Shown piece after piece: positions 17,901 through 27,176 of a stretch of 64,000 bases of DNA (positions within the stretch are counted from its first letter, which is position 1; the number at the start of each line of letters is the position of its first letter). A model generated the notes under the pieces. The model was not told the origin of the DNA and did no database searches. It saw only the letters and a program-made list of their open reading frames with translations. This DNA comes from Quisquiliibacterium transsilvanicum (GTDB lineage Bacteria > Pseudomonadota > Gammaproteobacteria > Burkholderiales > Burkholderiaceae_E), in the NCBI RefSeq assembly GCF_014202215.1, contig NZ_JACHGB010000005.1, positions 310,001-374,000 of the forward strand, written 5' to 3'. Position numbers and translations under genes: made by a program.

Positions 17901-18261
17901 TGTCGCCGAACAGCTCCAGCGCCTCCACGCGGGGCCCCACGAAACGGATGCCCTCTGCCGCGCAGCGCCGCGCCAGCGCCGGGTTCTCACTGAGAAAGCC
18001 GTAGCCCGGGTGCAGCGCATCGCAGCCGGCGGCCTTCGCCGCACCGACGATCGCGTCGATGTCGAGGTAGGCGCGCGCGCCGACACCGTCGAGCGCGACC
18101 ACCTCGTCCGCGTGCCGCAGGTGCAGCGACGCGGCATCGTCCTTCGAATGCACCGCCACCGTGGGCAGGCCGAGCTCGCCTGCGGCGCGGGCGATGCGGA
18201 TGGCGATTTCGCCGCGGTTGGCGATGAGCAGCTTGTGGAATCGTTTCGTGTTCATGTTCAT
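14914..18261 (-). CDS. single-chain biotin-dependent acyl-CoA carboxylase (BC-BCCP-CT)
   Basis: 1115 residues joining all three parts of an acyl-CoA carboxylase. Biotin carboxylase (about 8-460) starts KLLIANRGEIA, has the ATP-grasp Gly loop GGGGRGM at 168-174 and the LQVEHTVTE segment. The biotinyl domain (about 508-580) carries EAMKMEH with the biotin Lys at 544. The carboxyltransferase (about 600-1115) contains CDTPGFMVGPEAEKSGVVRH and related crotonase-fold segments. Most such enzymes are split over two or three genes; single chains of this type are known as long-chain acyl-CoA carboxylases. The substrate is not established. The ATG at 18261 overlaps the preceding permease stop (ATGA), putting it in the importer operon. 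Confidence 0.9.
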   Translation of the reverse strand: MNMNTKRFHKLLIANRGEIAIRIARAAGELGLPTVAVHSKDDAASLHLRHADEVVALDGVGARAYLDIDAIVGAAKAAGCDALHPGYGFLSENPALARRCAAEGIRFVGPRVEALELFGDKVRAKQLANECGVPLIAGSGGPVGLEEARAFLAGLGEGGAMMIKAVAGGGGRGMRAVRSAADLDEAYARCRSEALAAFGSGEVYVERLVLDARHIEIQIVGDAHGGAMHLWERECTIQRRHQKLIEIAPSPTLGPALRERITSAALALAWAARYDNLGTFEFLVDASADPASPEAFAFIEANPRLQVEHTVTEQVFGVDLVQAQIRIAAGATLASLGLDQATLPRPRGHAIQLRVNMETMDETGATHPSAGTLQAFQPPSGPGIRVDSFGYPGYRVSSSFDSLLAKVIAHSPSPRFEDAVAKARRALREFRIDGVATNIGFLEALLAHPVVAANGANTRFIDEHAAQLVASAARGQRLYAESPDDPARHDAAQSAASPAARALHAPVGTVAVTAPLQGTVVSIDIEPGRTVRAGEQIAVLEAMKMEHVVCAEVAGMVRVLATEPGITLMPGEAIAFIEPAEVHAGEAVQAAAADPDHVRADLAESIERHALTRDERRPKAVARRRATGQRSARENLDQLFDEDSFAEYGALAIAAQRKRRSIEDLIENTPADGVIAGTGTVNAEHFGEERARCMGVIYDYSVLAGTQGQMNHKKQDRMFRLAEKWRMPVVLYAEGGGGRPGDTERLGLTGLDNHTFSGFARLSGLVPLVGVVSGYCFAGNAALLGCCDVIIATRNASIGMGGPAMIEGGGLGVYRPEEVGPTRFQSPNGVIDVLVEDEVEATDAARKYLSYFQGTRSDWSCPDQRMLRHAIPENRLRVYDVRAVIDLLADSGSVLELRREFGIGIVTAFIRIEGRPMGLIANNPHHLGGAIDAEAGDKAARFMQLCDAFDLPILSLCDTPGFMVGPEAEKSGVVRHVSRMFVNGASLTVPWFTVVLRKGYGLGAQAMAAGGFHDSVFTIAWPTGEFGGMGLEGFVRLGYRKEMEAIADPAERQAWYEAMVAKKYEEGKALSIASVLEIDEVIDPAETRRWVMAGLRSVPRPAPREGRKRPCIDAW

Positions 18262-19091
18262 CGCTTCATCGTAGGGTCGAGGGCGGCGCGCATCGACTCC
18301 CCGAGGGTGTTGAAGGCAAGTGCGGTCAGGAGGATCGCGAGTCCGGGCGGGTACATCTGCTCCGGTGCGATCTCCATGTTCAGGTAGGCGCGGGCGAGCA
18401 TCGCGCCCCAGCTGGGATCGGGGGGCTGCACGCCCAGGCCGAGGAAGCTCAGGCTGGCCTCGGCCAGCAGCGCCGCGGCCAGCAGCAGCGTGACCTGCAC
18501 GATCACCGGCTGCACGGTGTTGGGCAGCACGTGCCTCCAGAGGATGCGGCCGGTGGAAGCGCCGAAGCAGCGGGACGCGTCGACGTATAGCTCCTTGCGG
18601 ACGACCAGCGTGCGGGCGCGTACCAGCCGCGCCAGCTGCGGCGCGAAGACGATGCCCACCGAGATCATCCCGTTGGTCAGGCCGATGCCCAGCGCGCCGG
18701 TGACCGCGATCGCCAGGACGATCGCGGGGAAGGACAGCAGCGCGTCGATGAAGCGGCTGATCGCGTCGTCGACCCATCCGCCCAGGAAGCCGGCGAGCAG
18801 GCCCACCGGCACTCCGAGCACGATCGCGATCCCGACGGCGAGGAAGCTGGCGTAGAGCGTCACCGGCGCGCCGTGGATCAGGCGGCTGAGCACGTCGCGG
18901 CCGAGGTCGTCGGTGCCCAGCGGATGCAGGGCCGACGCCACGCCCAGCGTGTTGTCGAGGTTCTGCGCGATCGGCGAATGCGGGGCGATCAGCGGCGCGG
19001 CGATCGACAGCACGAGCAGCAGCAGCAGGAAGCCCAGGCTGAGGGCCGCGCGCAGGTCGCCGCGTAGCCACTTGAAGAAGGTCGCGAGCAT
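18258..19091 (-). CDS. ABC transporter permease (OppC/DppC-like), upstream importer
   Basis: 277-residue inner-membrane permease. The first helix LSLGFLLLLLVLSIAAPLIA is followed by the periplasmic LHPLGTDDLGRDVLSRLIHG and the coupling loop ASRCFGASTGRILWRHVLPN, then LSFLGLGVQPPDPSWGAML. All are hallmarks of OppC/DppC. The start overlaps the preceding permease stop by one base, and its own stop overlaps the carboxylase start by four. A longer frame upstream is a shadow of permease B. It pairs with the gene at 19091-20044 as the channel of the upstream importer. Confidence 0.93.
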   Translation of the reverse strand: MLATFFKWLRGDLRAALSLGFLLLLLVLSIAAPLIAPHSPIAQNLDNTLGVASALHPLGTDDLGRDVLSRLIHGAPVTLYASFLAVGIAIVLGVPVGLLAGFLGGWVDDAISRFIDALLSFPAIVLAIAVTGALGIGLTNGMISVGIVFAPQLARLVRARTLVVRKELYVDASRCFGASTGRILWRHVLPNTVQPVIVQVTLLLAAALLAEASLSFLGLGVQPPDPSWGAMLARAYLNMEIAPEQMYPPGLAILLTALAFNTLGESMRAALDPTMKR

Positions 19092-20044
19092 CAGTCGATC
19101 CTCGGGTCGAGCACCGTGTAAAGGATGTCGGCGGCCAGGTTCACGGCGATCACCACCAGCACCATCACGAAGACCACGCCCTGGACCACCGGCAGGTCGC
19201 GCGTCAGCGCGCCGTTGACGATCAGGTTGCCCATGCCGGGAATCGCGAACACCGCTTCGACCACCACGGTGGCGGCCAGCATCCGGTTGAAGAGCAGCGT
19301 GGCGACGGTGAGCAGGTTCACGCCGACGTTCTTGAGCCCGTGCTTCCAGAGGATCGCTGCGGGGGTGAGCCCCTTGGCGTGCAGCGTGCGCACCTGCTGC
19401 GAGGACAGGATCTCGACCAGCGAGCTGCGCAGCTGCCGCGACACCTCGGAGATGCCGCCGGAGGCCAGCGCGATCGCCGGCAGCGTCGCGTGGTGGATCG
19501 CCTTGAGCGGATCGTCGCCGAACGGGTGGGAGCCGGTGGCCGGGAACCACCAGAACTCCAGCGCGAGCCAGGACACCAGGATCATCGCCAGCCAGAAGTT
19601 GGGCACCGCGATGCCCAGCGATGCGATCGCGGTCACCGCCCGGTCGACCAGGCTGTCGGGGCGGCTGGCTGCCAGGATGCCCAGCGGTACCCCGACGACC
19701 AGCGCGATCGAGATCGCCATCGTCACGATCAGCAGCGTGTTCGGGAAGCTGCGGGCGATCGAGGTGACGACTGCCTCGCCGGAGGCGAGCGAGCGCCCGA
19801 GGTCGCCCTGCACGGCGTTGAACAGCCACTGTCCGTACTGGACCAGGAAGGGCTGGTTCAGGCCGTAGAGCTCGCGAATCTCGTGGATGCGCTCCTCGGT
19901 GGCGTTCTCGCCGGCCAGCGTGATGGCGATGTCGCCGGGCATCAGCTTGAGCAGCCCGAACACGACGAAGGTGGCGAGCACGAGCACCGGCAGCGCCTGC
20001 ATCAGGCGCTGCCGGATCACGCGGCGTCTGCTGGGCGTGAGCAT
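19091..20044 (-). CDS. ABC transporter permease (OppB/DppB-like), upstream importer
   Basis: 317-residue permease with an N-terminal helix LPVLVLATFVVFGLLKLMPG, the periplasmic YGLNQPFLVQYGQWLFNAVQ segment and the coupling loop RTLHAKGLTPAAILWKHGLK, diagnostic of OppB/DppB. It follows the binding-protein gene by 7 bp and precedes permease C with a TGATG overlap. Gene order here is ATPase D, ATPase F, binding protein, permease B, permease C, carboxylase. That differs from the downstream importer, so the two are probably not a recent duplication. Confidence 0.93.
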   Translation of the reverse strand: MLTPSRRRVIRQRLMQALPVLVLATFVVFGLLKLMPGDIAITLAGENATEERIHEIRELYGLNQPFLVQYGQWLFNAVQGDLGRSLASGEAVVTSIARSFPNTLLIVTMAISIALVVGVPLGILAASRPDSLVDRAVTAIASLGIAVPNFWLAMILVSWLALEFWWFPATGSHPFGDDPLKAIHHATLPAIALASGGISEVSRQLRSSLVEILSSQQVRTLHAKGLTPAAILWKHGLKNVGVNLLTVATLLFNRMLAATVVVEAVFAIPGMGNLIVNGALTRDLPVVQGVVFVMVLVVIAVNLAADILYTVLDPRID

Positions 20045-20051
20045 CTGCGGA

Positions 20052-21629
20052 TCAGCCCAGCGAGACGAACTCGTACTTCGGCTTGCCGAGCAGGTTCGAG
20101 CGATAGCCCTTGACCTTCCCGGAGACCGCCGTCATCTCGAACTGGAAGGCGATCGGCGCCACCAGCGCCTGCTCCATGACGATGCGCTGGACCTTCGAGA
20201 ACACCTTCCTGCGCACCTCGATGTCCTCGCTGGCGCGGCTCTCGACCAGCAGTGCGCTGAGCTCGGGCGAGACCTCCACGCGGCCGGCGTTGAAGTAGGC
20301 GTCCTTCGCGTACATGAGGCCGTAGGTCATGCTGGGATCGGGGCGGCCGGTCCAGGCCGACAACAGTGCGTCGAACTTCTTCTCGGCGCCGAAGTACTGG
20401 CCGCTGATCTCCGGGATGGTCCCGTTGGTGAACTTGAGCCGGATGCCGACCTTGCCGAGCTGGTCCATGACGATCTCGCCGCGGCGCACCGAGTCCTGGT
20501 CGGTGTAGCCGCCGATCGTCATCTCGAAGCCGTCCTTCAGGCCCGCTTCCGCGAGCAGCGCGCGGGCCTTGGCCGGGTCGTGCGGATACAGCTTTGCGAC
20601 CTCGGCGTCATAGGCCCAGTGCGTGCTGGGCATGTTCATGTGGGCAGGCTCGCCAACTCCCGACAGCGCCGCCTTGACGAAGGACTCGCGGTCCAGCGCG
20701 TAGTTGATCGCCTGGCGCACCTTGACGTTGTCCAGCGGCTTCTTCGCGAGGTTCAGGTAGATCTGCAGGCAGTAGAGCGTGGGCCCGGTGACCAGCGAGA
20801 GGTTCTTCGAGCGCTCGACCACCGGCTTCAGGCGCGCGGGCAGCGCGTAGGCCATGTCGTTCTGGCCGGCCGACACGGAGCGCAGGCCGGTCGAGAGCTC
20901 GGGGATGATCGCGAATTCGATGCCGTCGACGAAGCCCCGGTCATTGCGCCAGTACTTGTCGTTGCGCGTGACCACGATCTTCTGGTTGTCGGCCCAGCTG
21001 ACGAACTTCCAGGGGCCGGCGCCGACCGGGTTGCGGTCGTGGTCGTTGCCCAGCGCTTCGGCGGCCTTGGGCGACACCATCATCCCGGCACGGTCCGAGA
21101 GGATGGCGGGCAGGGCGGCGTCGGGCTTGGCCAGCTTGACGGTGACCTGCAGCGGGCCGGTGACCTCGACGGAGGCGATGCTCGACAGGTCGGCCTTGAT
21201 GTTGGAGCGCTGGTGGCTGCGGCCGCGGTCGAGGTTGTACTTGATCGCCGCGGCGTCGCAGGGGGTGCCGTCGTGGAAGACGATTCCCGGCTTGATGTCG
21301 AGCACGACGGTGTTCGCGTCCGGATAGCGCCAGGCGGCCATGCCGGGCTTCGGCCTCAGCGTGGCGTAGTCCCACTCGACCAGGGTGTCGTACATGGTCC
21401 ACAGGTAGGCGTGGTCGGAGCCGGCGCCGCCGGTCGCCGGGTCCAGGCTGGAGGGGTTCGCGGGGCCGGAAACGCGCAGGATGCCGCCGCGCTTTGCGGC
21501 TCCCTGCGCCCAGGCCGCGCTGCCTGCGCTCATCGCGAATGCGCCTGCGCCGAGCATTCCCAGCAGCTCGCGTCGGGTCACGGGAACCCAGCCATCCTGG
21601 GCCGGGGTGCGGTGCTTGCGGTCGCTCAT
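20052..21629 (-). CDS. ABC transporter solute-binding protein, family 5, with Tat-type signal
   Basis: 525-residue family-5 binding protein. The N-terminus contains VTRRELLGMLGAGAFAMSAG followed by SAAWAQ: a twin-arginine pair before a hydrophobic stretch and an AxA-type cleavage site, so export folded through Tat is likely. The mature chain starts KRGGILRVSGP; PVGAGPWKFVSW and RQAINYALDRESFV are family signatures. A GAGGAG Shine-Dalgarno precedes the ATG at 21629. It resembles the downstream binding protein (10242-11951) only at the family level. Its ligand is unknown, but linkage to an acyl-CoA carboxylase hints at an acid or an acid conjugate rather than a plain peptide. Confidence 0.92.
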   Translation of the reverse strand: MSDRKHRTPAQDGWVPVTRRELLGMLGAGAFAMSAGSAAWAQGAAKRGGILRVSGPANPSSLDPATGGAGSDHAYLWTMYDTLVEWDYATLRPKPGMAAWRYPDANTVVLDIKPGIVFHDGTPCDAAAIKYNLDRGRSHQRSNIKADLSSIASVEVTGPLQVTVKLAKPDAALPAILSDRAGMMVSPKAAEALGNDHDRNPVGAGPWKFVSWADNQKIVVTRNDKYWRNDRGFVDGIEFAIIPELSTGLRSVSAGQNDMAYALPARLKPVVERSKNLSLVTGPTLYCLQIYLNLAKKPLDNVKVRQAINYALDRESFVKAALSGVGEPAHMNMPSTHWAYDAEVAKLYPHDPAKARALLAEAGLKDGFEMTIGGYTDQDSVRRGEIVMDQLGKVGIRLKFTNGTIPEISGQYFGAEKKFDALLSAWTGRPDPSMTYGLMYAKDAYFNAGRVEVSPELSALLVESRASEDIEVRRKVFSKVQRIVMEQALVAPIAFQFEMTAVSGKVKGYRSNLLGKPKYEFVSLG

Positions 21630-21724
21630 CGTCGTCTCCTCTTCCGGTGGTCCGGGCTCTGGTGGTTCGGTTGCGGTGTCGGGGTGCTGCAGGTACTGCG
21701 GATCAGGGGCCCGGGCGGCCGGGC

Positions 21725-22719
21725 TCAGGAAGCGGGGCGGCCGGGCGGGCCGTCCGGAGTCGAGAAGTGACAGGCCACCCAATGGCCGGGTCGCAGTTCG
21801 CGCCAGTCGGGCACGCGCTGCGCGCACTCCGGCTGCGCCTGCGGGCAGCGGGTGCGGAAGCGGCAGCCGGAGGGCGGGTCGATCGGGCTCGGGATCTCGC
21901 CCTCGAGCACGATCCGCCGTGCGGTGCGCATCGTCGAGGGCAGCGGAATCGGCTCCGCCGACATCAGCGCTTCCGTGTACGGATGCAGCGGGCGCTCGCA
22001 GACGTCCTCGGTGGGGCCCAGCTCCATGAAACGCCCGAGGTAGGTCACCGCCACCCGGTCGCTGACGTGGGAAACCACCGACAGGTCGTGGGTGATGAAG
22101 ACGTAGGTCAGGCCGAACTCGCGCTGGAGGTCCGCGAACAGGTTCAGCACGTCGCCGCGGATCGAGACGTCGAGCGCCGCGACCACCTCGTCGCAGACGA
22201 TCAGCTTCGGGCGCACCGTCAGCACGCGTGCGATGTTGATCCGCTGCTTCTGCCCGCCGGACAGCATGTGCGGATAGCGCGAGGCGTACTCGGCCGGGAT
22301 GCCGACCCGCGACAGCGCATCGAGCGCACGGCGGCGGATCTCGTCGCGGCCGAGCCCGCCGGCGATCTCCAGCGGCTCGCAGACGCTGTCGAGGATGCGC
22401 TGGCGGGGGTTGAGCGCCGCATTCGGATCCTGGAACACGATCTGGTAGTGCCGTCGCTGCTCCCGAAGTTCCTTGCGCGACAGGCTGGCCAGCTCGACGC
22501 CGTCATGCAGGATGCTTCCCTCGGTCGGTGGCAGCAGCGACACCAGCGCGCGGCCGAGCGTGGTCTTGCCGGAGCCGGACTCGCCGATCACGCCGAAGGT
22601 CTCGCCGGGCAGGACGTCGAAGCTGACGCCGTCCACCGCCTTGACGGTGCCGCCCTGGTCGCGGGTGCTGAAGCGGATGCGCAGGTCGCGCACGCTCAGC
22701 AGCGGCGTGGCAGCGGCGC

Positions 22720-22723
<4 letters not shown>
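21725..22723 (-). CDS. ABC transporter ATP-binding protein (OppF/DppF-like), upstream importer
   Basis: 332-residue ATPase with Walker A GESGSGKTT, the Q-loop IVFQDPNAALNPRQ, the signature LSGGQKQRINIARVL, Walker B LIVCDEVVAALD and the switch His FITHDLSVVS. The Walker B has EVVAALD where most OppF have EPVSALD, a small departure that keeps the catalytic Glu. The C-terminal Cys cluster CRFRTRCPQAQPEC is present. The ATG overlaps the OppD-like gene's stop by four bases; 95 bp separate it from the binding-protein gene. Confidence 0.92.
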
Positions 22724-23697
<974 letters not shown>

Positions 23698-23806
23698 GCT
23701 TGTCTCCTCGTAGAGGGTGCCCGTGTTCCTTGCGCCTCTGGCGGGACCGGCGTCCTTGGACGGACGCCGGCGTACGGGATCGTTCGAAACAAGCCTAGCA
23801 TGAAAC

Positions 23807-23821
23807 TGTCGACAATCGACA
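23807..23821. promoter_or_regulatory. candidate GntR operator between divergent operons
   Basis: TGTCGACAATCGACA is an inverted repeat, TGTCGA / TCGACA around CAA, with a second nested palindrome TGTCGACA. It lies about 100 bp before each divergent gene, with a TATGCT -10-like hexamer 15 bp downstream toward the GntR gene and TAGGCT on the other strand. The placement suits a regulator acting on both promoters, most simply the adjacent GntR protein. Confidence 0.45.
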
Positions 23822-23918
23822 AGACGCGGTATGCTGAAAACGGCACCGACCGGCTCCCTGCGCGCATGCGGCGGAGCGATGATCGGGGAACGCGCATCCG
23901 CACCGGGAACCCCAGCCA

Positions 23919-24695
23919 GTGAACCCAAGCCAGCCTGCACCCCCGCGCAGCATCCCCGAACAGGTCGCCGAGCAGATCGGGGCGGCCATCATCGACGGCA
24001 GGCATCGCCCCGGGGAGCGCCTGATCGAGACCGAACTGGCGGCGGGTTTCGGGGTGAGCCGCGGGCCGATCCGCGAGGCACTGCGCATCCTGGAGCGGCG
24101 GCACCTGATCGAGATCCAGCCGCGTCGCGGCGCCTACGTGCGGTCCGTGTCGCTGAACTCGATCGCCGACCTCTTCAACGCGCGGATGGCGCTCTCAGGG
24201 CTCGCGGCGCAGCTGATGGCGCAGCTTCGTCCCGCCGGCTGGCTCGAGACGCTTCGGCGGCGGATCGACGAGCTCCGCGCGATGGCCTCGCGCCGCGACG
24301 TGGATCCGCTCGACTTCGCCTACGTGGTGACGCGCGCGGTGAGGACCATCGCGCGGGGGTCGGACAACGCGCTGGTGGTCGACGTGATGGCCAATCTCGC
24401 CGACCAGACCGTCTGGACGACGATCTGGAAGACCCCGCTCGATTACCTGACAGCAAGCTCGCGCCGCGAGTCGGTGCGGCGGCTGGCCCTCGTGCTCGAG
24501 GCGATCGAGGCGGGCGACGGGACGAGCGCGGAGCGGGAGCTGCGCAGCTTCCTCGAGGATGACCGCGACCATGCGATCCGGGTGCTCGGGCGGCTGCGCG
24601 GCGAGAAGGTCGACGGCTTCCGCCTGCTGCACGCGCATCCGTCCGGGAGGGGCGGGCCAGAGAAGCTCAGGCGGCGACGATCCGCCGCGGGGTGA
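23919..24695 (+). CDS. GntR-family (FCD/FadR type) transcriptional regulator
   Basis: 258 residues. The winged helix-turn-helix at about 12-75 is typical GntR (PGERLIETELAAGFGVSRGP, IREALRILERRHLI). It is followed by an all-helical effector domain from about 80. The effector domain is FadR/FCD-like in length, but the usual F-x-x-R-x-x-L-E opening is LFNARMALSGLAAQ and the metal-binding His residues are not evident, so ligand binding may be unusual. Start is a GTG at 23919. Divergence from the upstream importer-carboxylase operon, with a palindrome between, suggests it represses that operon and itself. Confidence 0.85.
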   Translation: MNPSQPAPPRSIPEQVAEQIGAAIIDGRHRPGERLIETELAAGFGVSRGPIREALRILERRHLIEIQPRRGAYVRSVSLNSIADLFNARMALSGLAAQLMAQLRPAGWLETLRRRIDELRAMASRRDVDPLDFAYVVTRAVRTIARGSDNALVVDVMANLADQTVWTTIWKTPLDYLTASSRRESVRRLALVLEAIEAGDGTSAERELRSFLEDDRDHAIRVLGRLRGEKVDGFRLLHAHPSGRGGPEKLRRRRSAAG

Positions 24696-24792
24696 CCGCG
24701 GGGCCGACATTGGGCGCCGACGAAGCGCACCGTTGCGCGGCCCCGTGCTTGCGCCGACAATCATCCGCACCACCTGCCCTGCGGAGTCGCCG

Positions 24793-25182
24793 ATGACCGT
24801 TCAGTTTCCCACGCCCGAGGGCCTGGCCCGCGGCAGCTACTCGCACGTCGCCGTCGTTGCCGGCGGGCGCACTCTCTATGTGTCCGGCCAGGTCGCAGTC
24901 GACGCCTCCGGCAAGGTCGTCGGCGCCACCTTCGCCGAGCAGGCCGAAAAGGTCTTCGACAACCTGCAGGCGGCGCTCGCCGCGGGCGGCGCCGAGTTCC
25001 GCCACGTGGTCAAGCTCAACACCTACGTTCGCGATCTCACCTCGGCGAAGGTGGCGCTGCTGCGCGAGATCCGCGCGCGCCGGTTCGGCGGACACCTGCC
25101 TGCCAGCACACTGGTTGGCACGCCCGCGCTCGTTCACGAGAACATGATGCTCGAGGTCGAGGCGGTGGCGGTGGTCGAGTGA
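24793..25182 (+). CDS. Rid-family (RidA-like) protein
   Basis: 129-residue trimeric Rid fold: TLYVSGQVAVDASGKVV, EQAEKVFDNLQAALAAGGAE and VVKLNTYVRDL are standard. Archetypal RidA deaminates reactive enamines/imines using a conserved Arg in the P-x-R motif near residue 105. Here that region reads LPASTLVGTPALVHE, with Ser/Thr in place of the Arg. It is therefore more likely a member of another Rid subfamily than a true imine deaminase. It lies 97 bp after the GntR gene and may be co-transcribed with it and with the thioredoxin-like and isomerase genes that follow. Confidence 0.82.
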   Translation: MTVQFPTPEGLARGSYSHVAVVAGGRTLYVSGQVAVDASGKVVGATFAEQAEKVFDNLQAALAAGGAEFRHVVKLNTYVRDLTSAKVALLREIRARRFGGHLPASTLVGTPALVHENMMLEVEAVAVVE

Positions 25183-25258
25183 CCCGGGCGCAGGCGCGGG
25201 CGCAGGCGCGGTGCGCGTCCCCGTGGCGCGCGGTGCCCGCGCCAACCGGCAGGTCCCT

Positions 25259-25645
25259 ATGACGCTCCGACCCTACTCCGAAGACGAACCCGGCCGGGAT
25301 GCCATCGACGCGTTGCGCGGCCCGGCGGTGATCGAGTTCGGCAACGACTGGTGCGGCCACTGCCAGGCCGCGCAGCCGCTGATCGCCGAGGCGCTGGCCG
25401 CGCACCCGGGGCTTCGCCACCTGAAGGTCGCCGACGGACCGGGGCGTCCGCTGGGGCGCTCGTTCCGCGTGAAGCTCTGGCCGACGCTGGTCTTCCTCGC
25501 CGACGGCGTCGAGCACGCCCGCGTGGTTCGACCCCGCGACGCGGCCGGACTGCGCGCGGCGATCGCAAGCGTCGTCGGACCCGAAGGCCGCGGATCGACG
25601 CGAGAAGTCGCTCCGCCGGCGCCCGACGAAACGGCACCGCGATGA
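25259..25645 (+). CDS. thioredoxin-family protein
   Basis: 128 residues with a thioredoxin-like core. The active site is NDWCGHCQAAQPL, a CGHC redox pair, and the cis-Pro loop is LWPTLVFLADG. No signal peptide is seen, so it should act in the cytosol as a thiol-disulfide reductant or in protein repair. A charged/Pro-rich tail of some 20 residues follows the fold. The ATG at 25259 has no good Shine-Dalgarno. Its stop overlaps the next gene's ATG by four bases (ATGA), so the two are co-translated. Confidence 0.85.
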   Translation: MTLRPYSEDEPGRDAIDALRGPAVIEFGNDWCGHCQAAQPLIAEALAAHPGLRHLKVADGPGRPLGRSFRVKLWPTLVFLADGVEHARVVRPRDAAGLRAAIASVVGPEGRGSTREVAPPAPDETAPR

Positions 25646-26280
25646 CTGCGAACAGACTTCAGCTCACCGTCTACACCGACTACAAGAGCCCCTATGCGTA
25701 CGTCGCGAAGAACGCGGCGAAGGCGCTCGCGGTGGAGTACCCGGTCGACCTGACCTGGCTGCCCTACACCCTGCGCATTGCCGAGTACCTGGACGCGGTG
25801 GACTCGCGCAGCGCGCACAACTGGCGCAAGGTGAAGTACGCGTACATGGACGCGCGCCGGCTCGCCAACCGCCAGGGCCTGGTGCTCAAGGGTCCGAAGC
25901 GGATCTACGAAGGGCGGCTCTCCAGCATCGGGATGCTGTTCGCGCAGAAGGCCGGGTTCTTCGAGGCCTACAACGACCTCACCTTCGAGCGCTTCTGGCG
26001 GCACGATCTCGACATCGACTCCATGGACGAGATGAAGGCGCATGTGGCGCTGCTCGGCGGGTCCGCGGCGGACTATGCAGCGTACGCAGATGGCCCGGGC
26101 GACGCCGAGCACCGGGCGATCGTCGAGGCCGCGGAGGCTGCCGGGGTGTTCGGCGTGCCGATGATCGTGCTGAACGGCGAGCTGTTCTGGGGCGGCGACC
26201 GGATCGATGCGCTAAAGCGGCGGATCGAGGATCGCCTCGAGGCGGGCGGGGCCGCGGCGCGGACTGCAGACAGGCGCTGA
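25642..26280 (+). CDS. DsbA-fold oxidoreductase/isomerase (2-hydroxychromene-2-carboxylate isomerase family)
   Basis: 212 residues of the DsbA-like/kappa-GST fold without a CxxC motif. The N-terminal LTVYTDYKSPYAYVAKNAAK places Ser16 where isomerases of this family bind glutathione. The C-terminal EAAEAAGVFGVPMIVLNGEL followed by FWGGDRID is the family hallmark. Characterised members isomerise 2-hydroxychromene-2-carboxylate in naphthalene breakdown using glutathione, but relatives act on other substrates and no naphthalene genes are nearby. It is translationally coupled to the thioredoxin-like gene. Confidence 0.82.
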   Translation: MTANRLQLTVYTDYKSPYAYVAKNAAKALAVEYPVDLTWLPYTLRIAEYLDAVDSRSAHNWRKVKYAYMDARRLANRQGLVLKGPKRIYEGRLSSIGMLFAQKAGFFEAYNDLTFERFWRHDLDIDSMDEMKAHVALLGGSAADYAAYADGPGDAEHRAIVEAAEAAGVFGVPMIVLNGELFWGGDRIDALKRRIEDRLEAGGAAARTADRR

Positions 26281-26354
26281 GCCGCGCGGCAGGCGCGCGG
26301 GCTCGCCCGGGCAGGCTCGCGGGCGCGGGCGCGACCGTTGGCCGTCAGCTGCGG

Positions 26355-27029
26355 CTACAGGTGCCCCACCAGAGAAGCCCGCTGCGACAGCTCGATGAAG
26401 TTCCCGTCCGGGTCGCGCACGAAGGAGTAGCGCACCGTGTCGCCGAGCAGCATCGGCGGGCGGCCTTCCTCGCCGCCGCGCGCCAGCACCCCCGCATGCT
26501 CGGCGACGCAGTCGCGGATCTGCACCGTGGTGTAGCGCCAGCCGCGGGCCCGCCAGTCGTCGCAGCGCTCGACCTTGCGTTCTTCGACGATCATCACGCG
26601 GGTGTCGCCGCAGACGTAGACGCCGGGGGCGGGCGAGTCGAACTGCATCGCGTGACGCCAGAAGCGGTCATGGGCGTCGCGGTTGTTCACGGCGAGCTCG
26701 ATCGCGATGCCGACCACGCCTTCGTGGCCGGGCGGCGCCAGCAGCACGCGATTGCCGTCGGGATCCGCCAGTTCGCGCGGCTCCGCCAGGCCGGGTCGGG
26801 CGATGCGCACCCGAGCGATGCCGCTGGGCGGCGCGGGCGGCAGCGGGTCGCGGGCGTGATTGACCTTGAGGATCGAGCCGTTCATGTGGTGGCGCAGCTG
26901 CTGCATTCCGCCGCCCAGCTTGCCCATGTGGTCGTACTCGAGGCCGATCGTCTGCTGCCAGAAGTGCAGCTGCTCGTCGCGCCTGTTGGTGAACAGGCCG
27001 ACGTCCATGTGGGGTTTTGCGAGGTCCAT
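26355..27029 (-). CDS. two-domain VOC-family protein
   Basis: 224 residues forming two VOC domains. The first (about 1-110) starts HMDVGLFTNRRDEQLHFWQQ, a domain that has lost the usual first ligand spacing, and ends ELADPDGNRVLLAP. The second (about 112-224) reads GIAIELAVNNRDAHDRFWRH and ends SFVRDPDGNFIELSQR with the standard final Glu ligand. A fused two-domain form can fold as one active unit. The ATG at 27029 is chosen at MDLAKP; the Shine-Dalgarno is weak. It is divergent from prfC. No reaction can be named. Confidence 0.72.
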   Translation of the reverse strand: MDLAKPHMDVGLFTNRRDEQLHFWQQTIGLEYDHMGKLGGGMQQLRHHMNGSILKVNHARDPLPPAPPSGIARVRIARPGLAEPRELADPDGNRVLLAPPGHEGVVGIAIELAVNNRDAHDRFWRHAMQFDSPAPGVYVCGDTRVMIVEERKVERCDDWRARGWRYTTVQIRDCVAEHAGVLARGGEEGRPPMLLGDTVRYSFVRDPDGNFIELSQRASLVGHL

Positions 27030-27176
27030 GCCGCGGATGCTGAACTGCGGGCACCGCGAACGCAAGCCGGCGGTGCGCCGATCGGCACGCAGCAGCGGAT
27101 GGCCCGGGCGGGCGCCGCAGAATCGGCGGATCCGGCGGGCTCGGGTGTATCCTCGCGGCTTCCCAAGAGTTGAACC

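Noticed and set aside
14542-18387. 1281-codon open frame on the plus strand
   Set aside because: It is antisense to the carboxylase, is built of Arg/Ala/His-rich low-complexity sequence with no domain, and results from high GC.
18262-19071. Long N-terminal extension of the carboxylase frame up to 19071
   Set aside because: It lies inside the permease gene in another frame; the ATG at 18261 with a 4-bp overlap gives the normal biotin carboxylase start.
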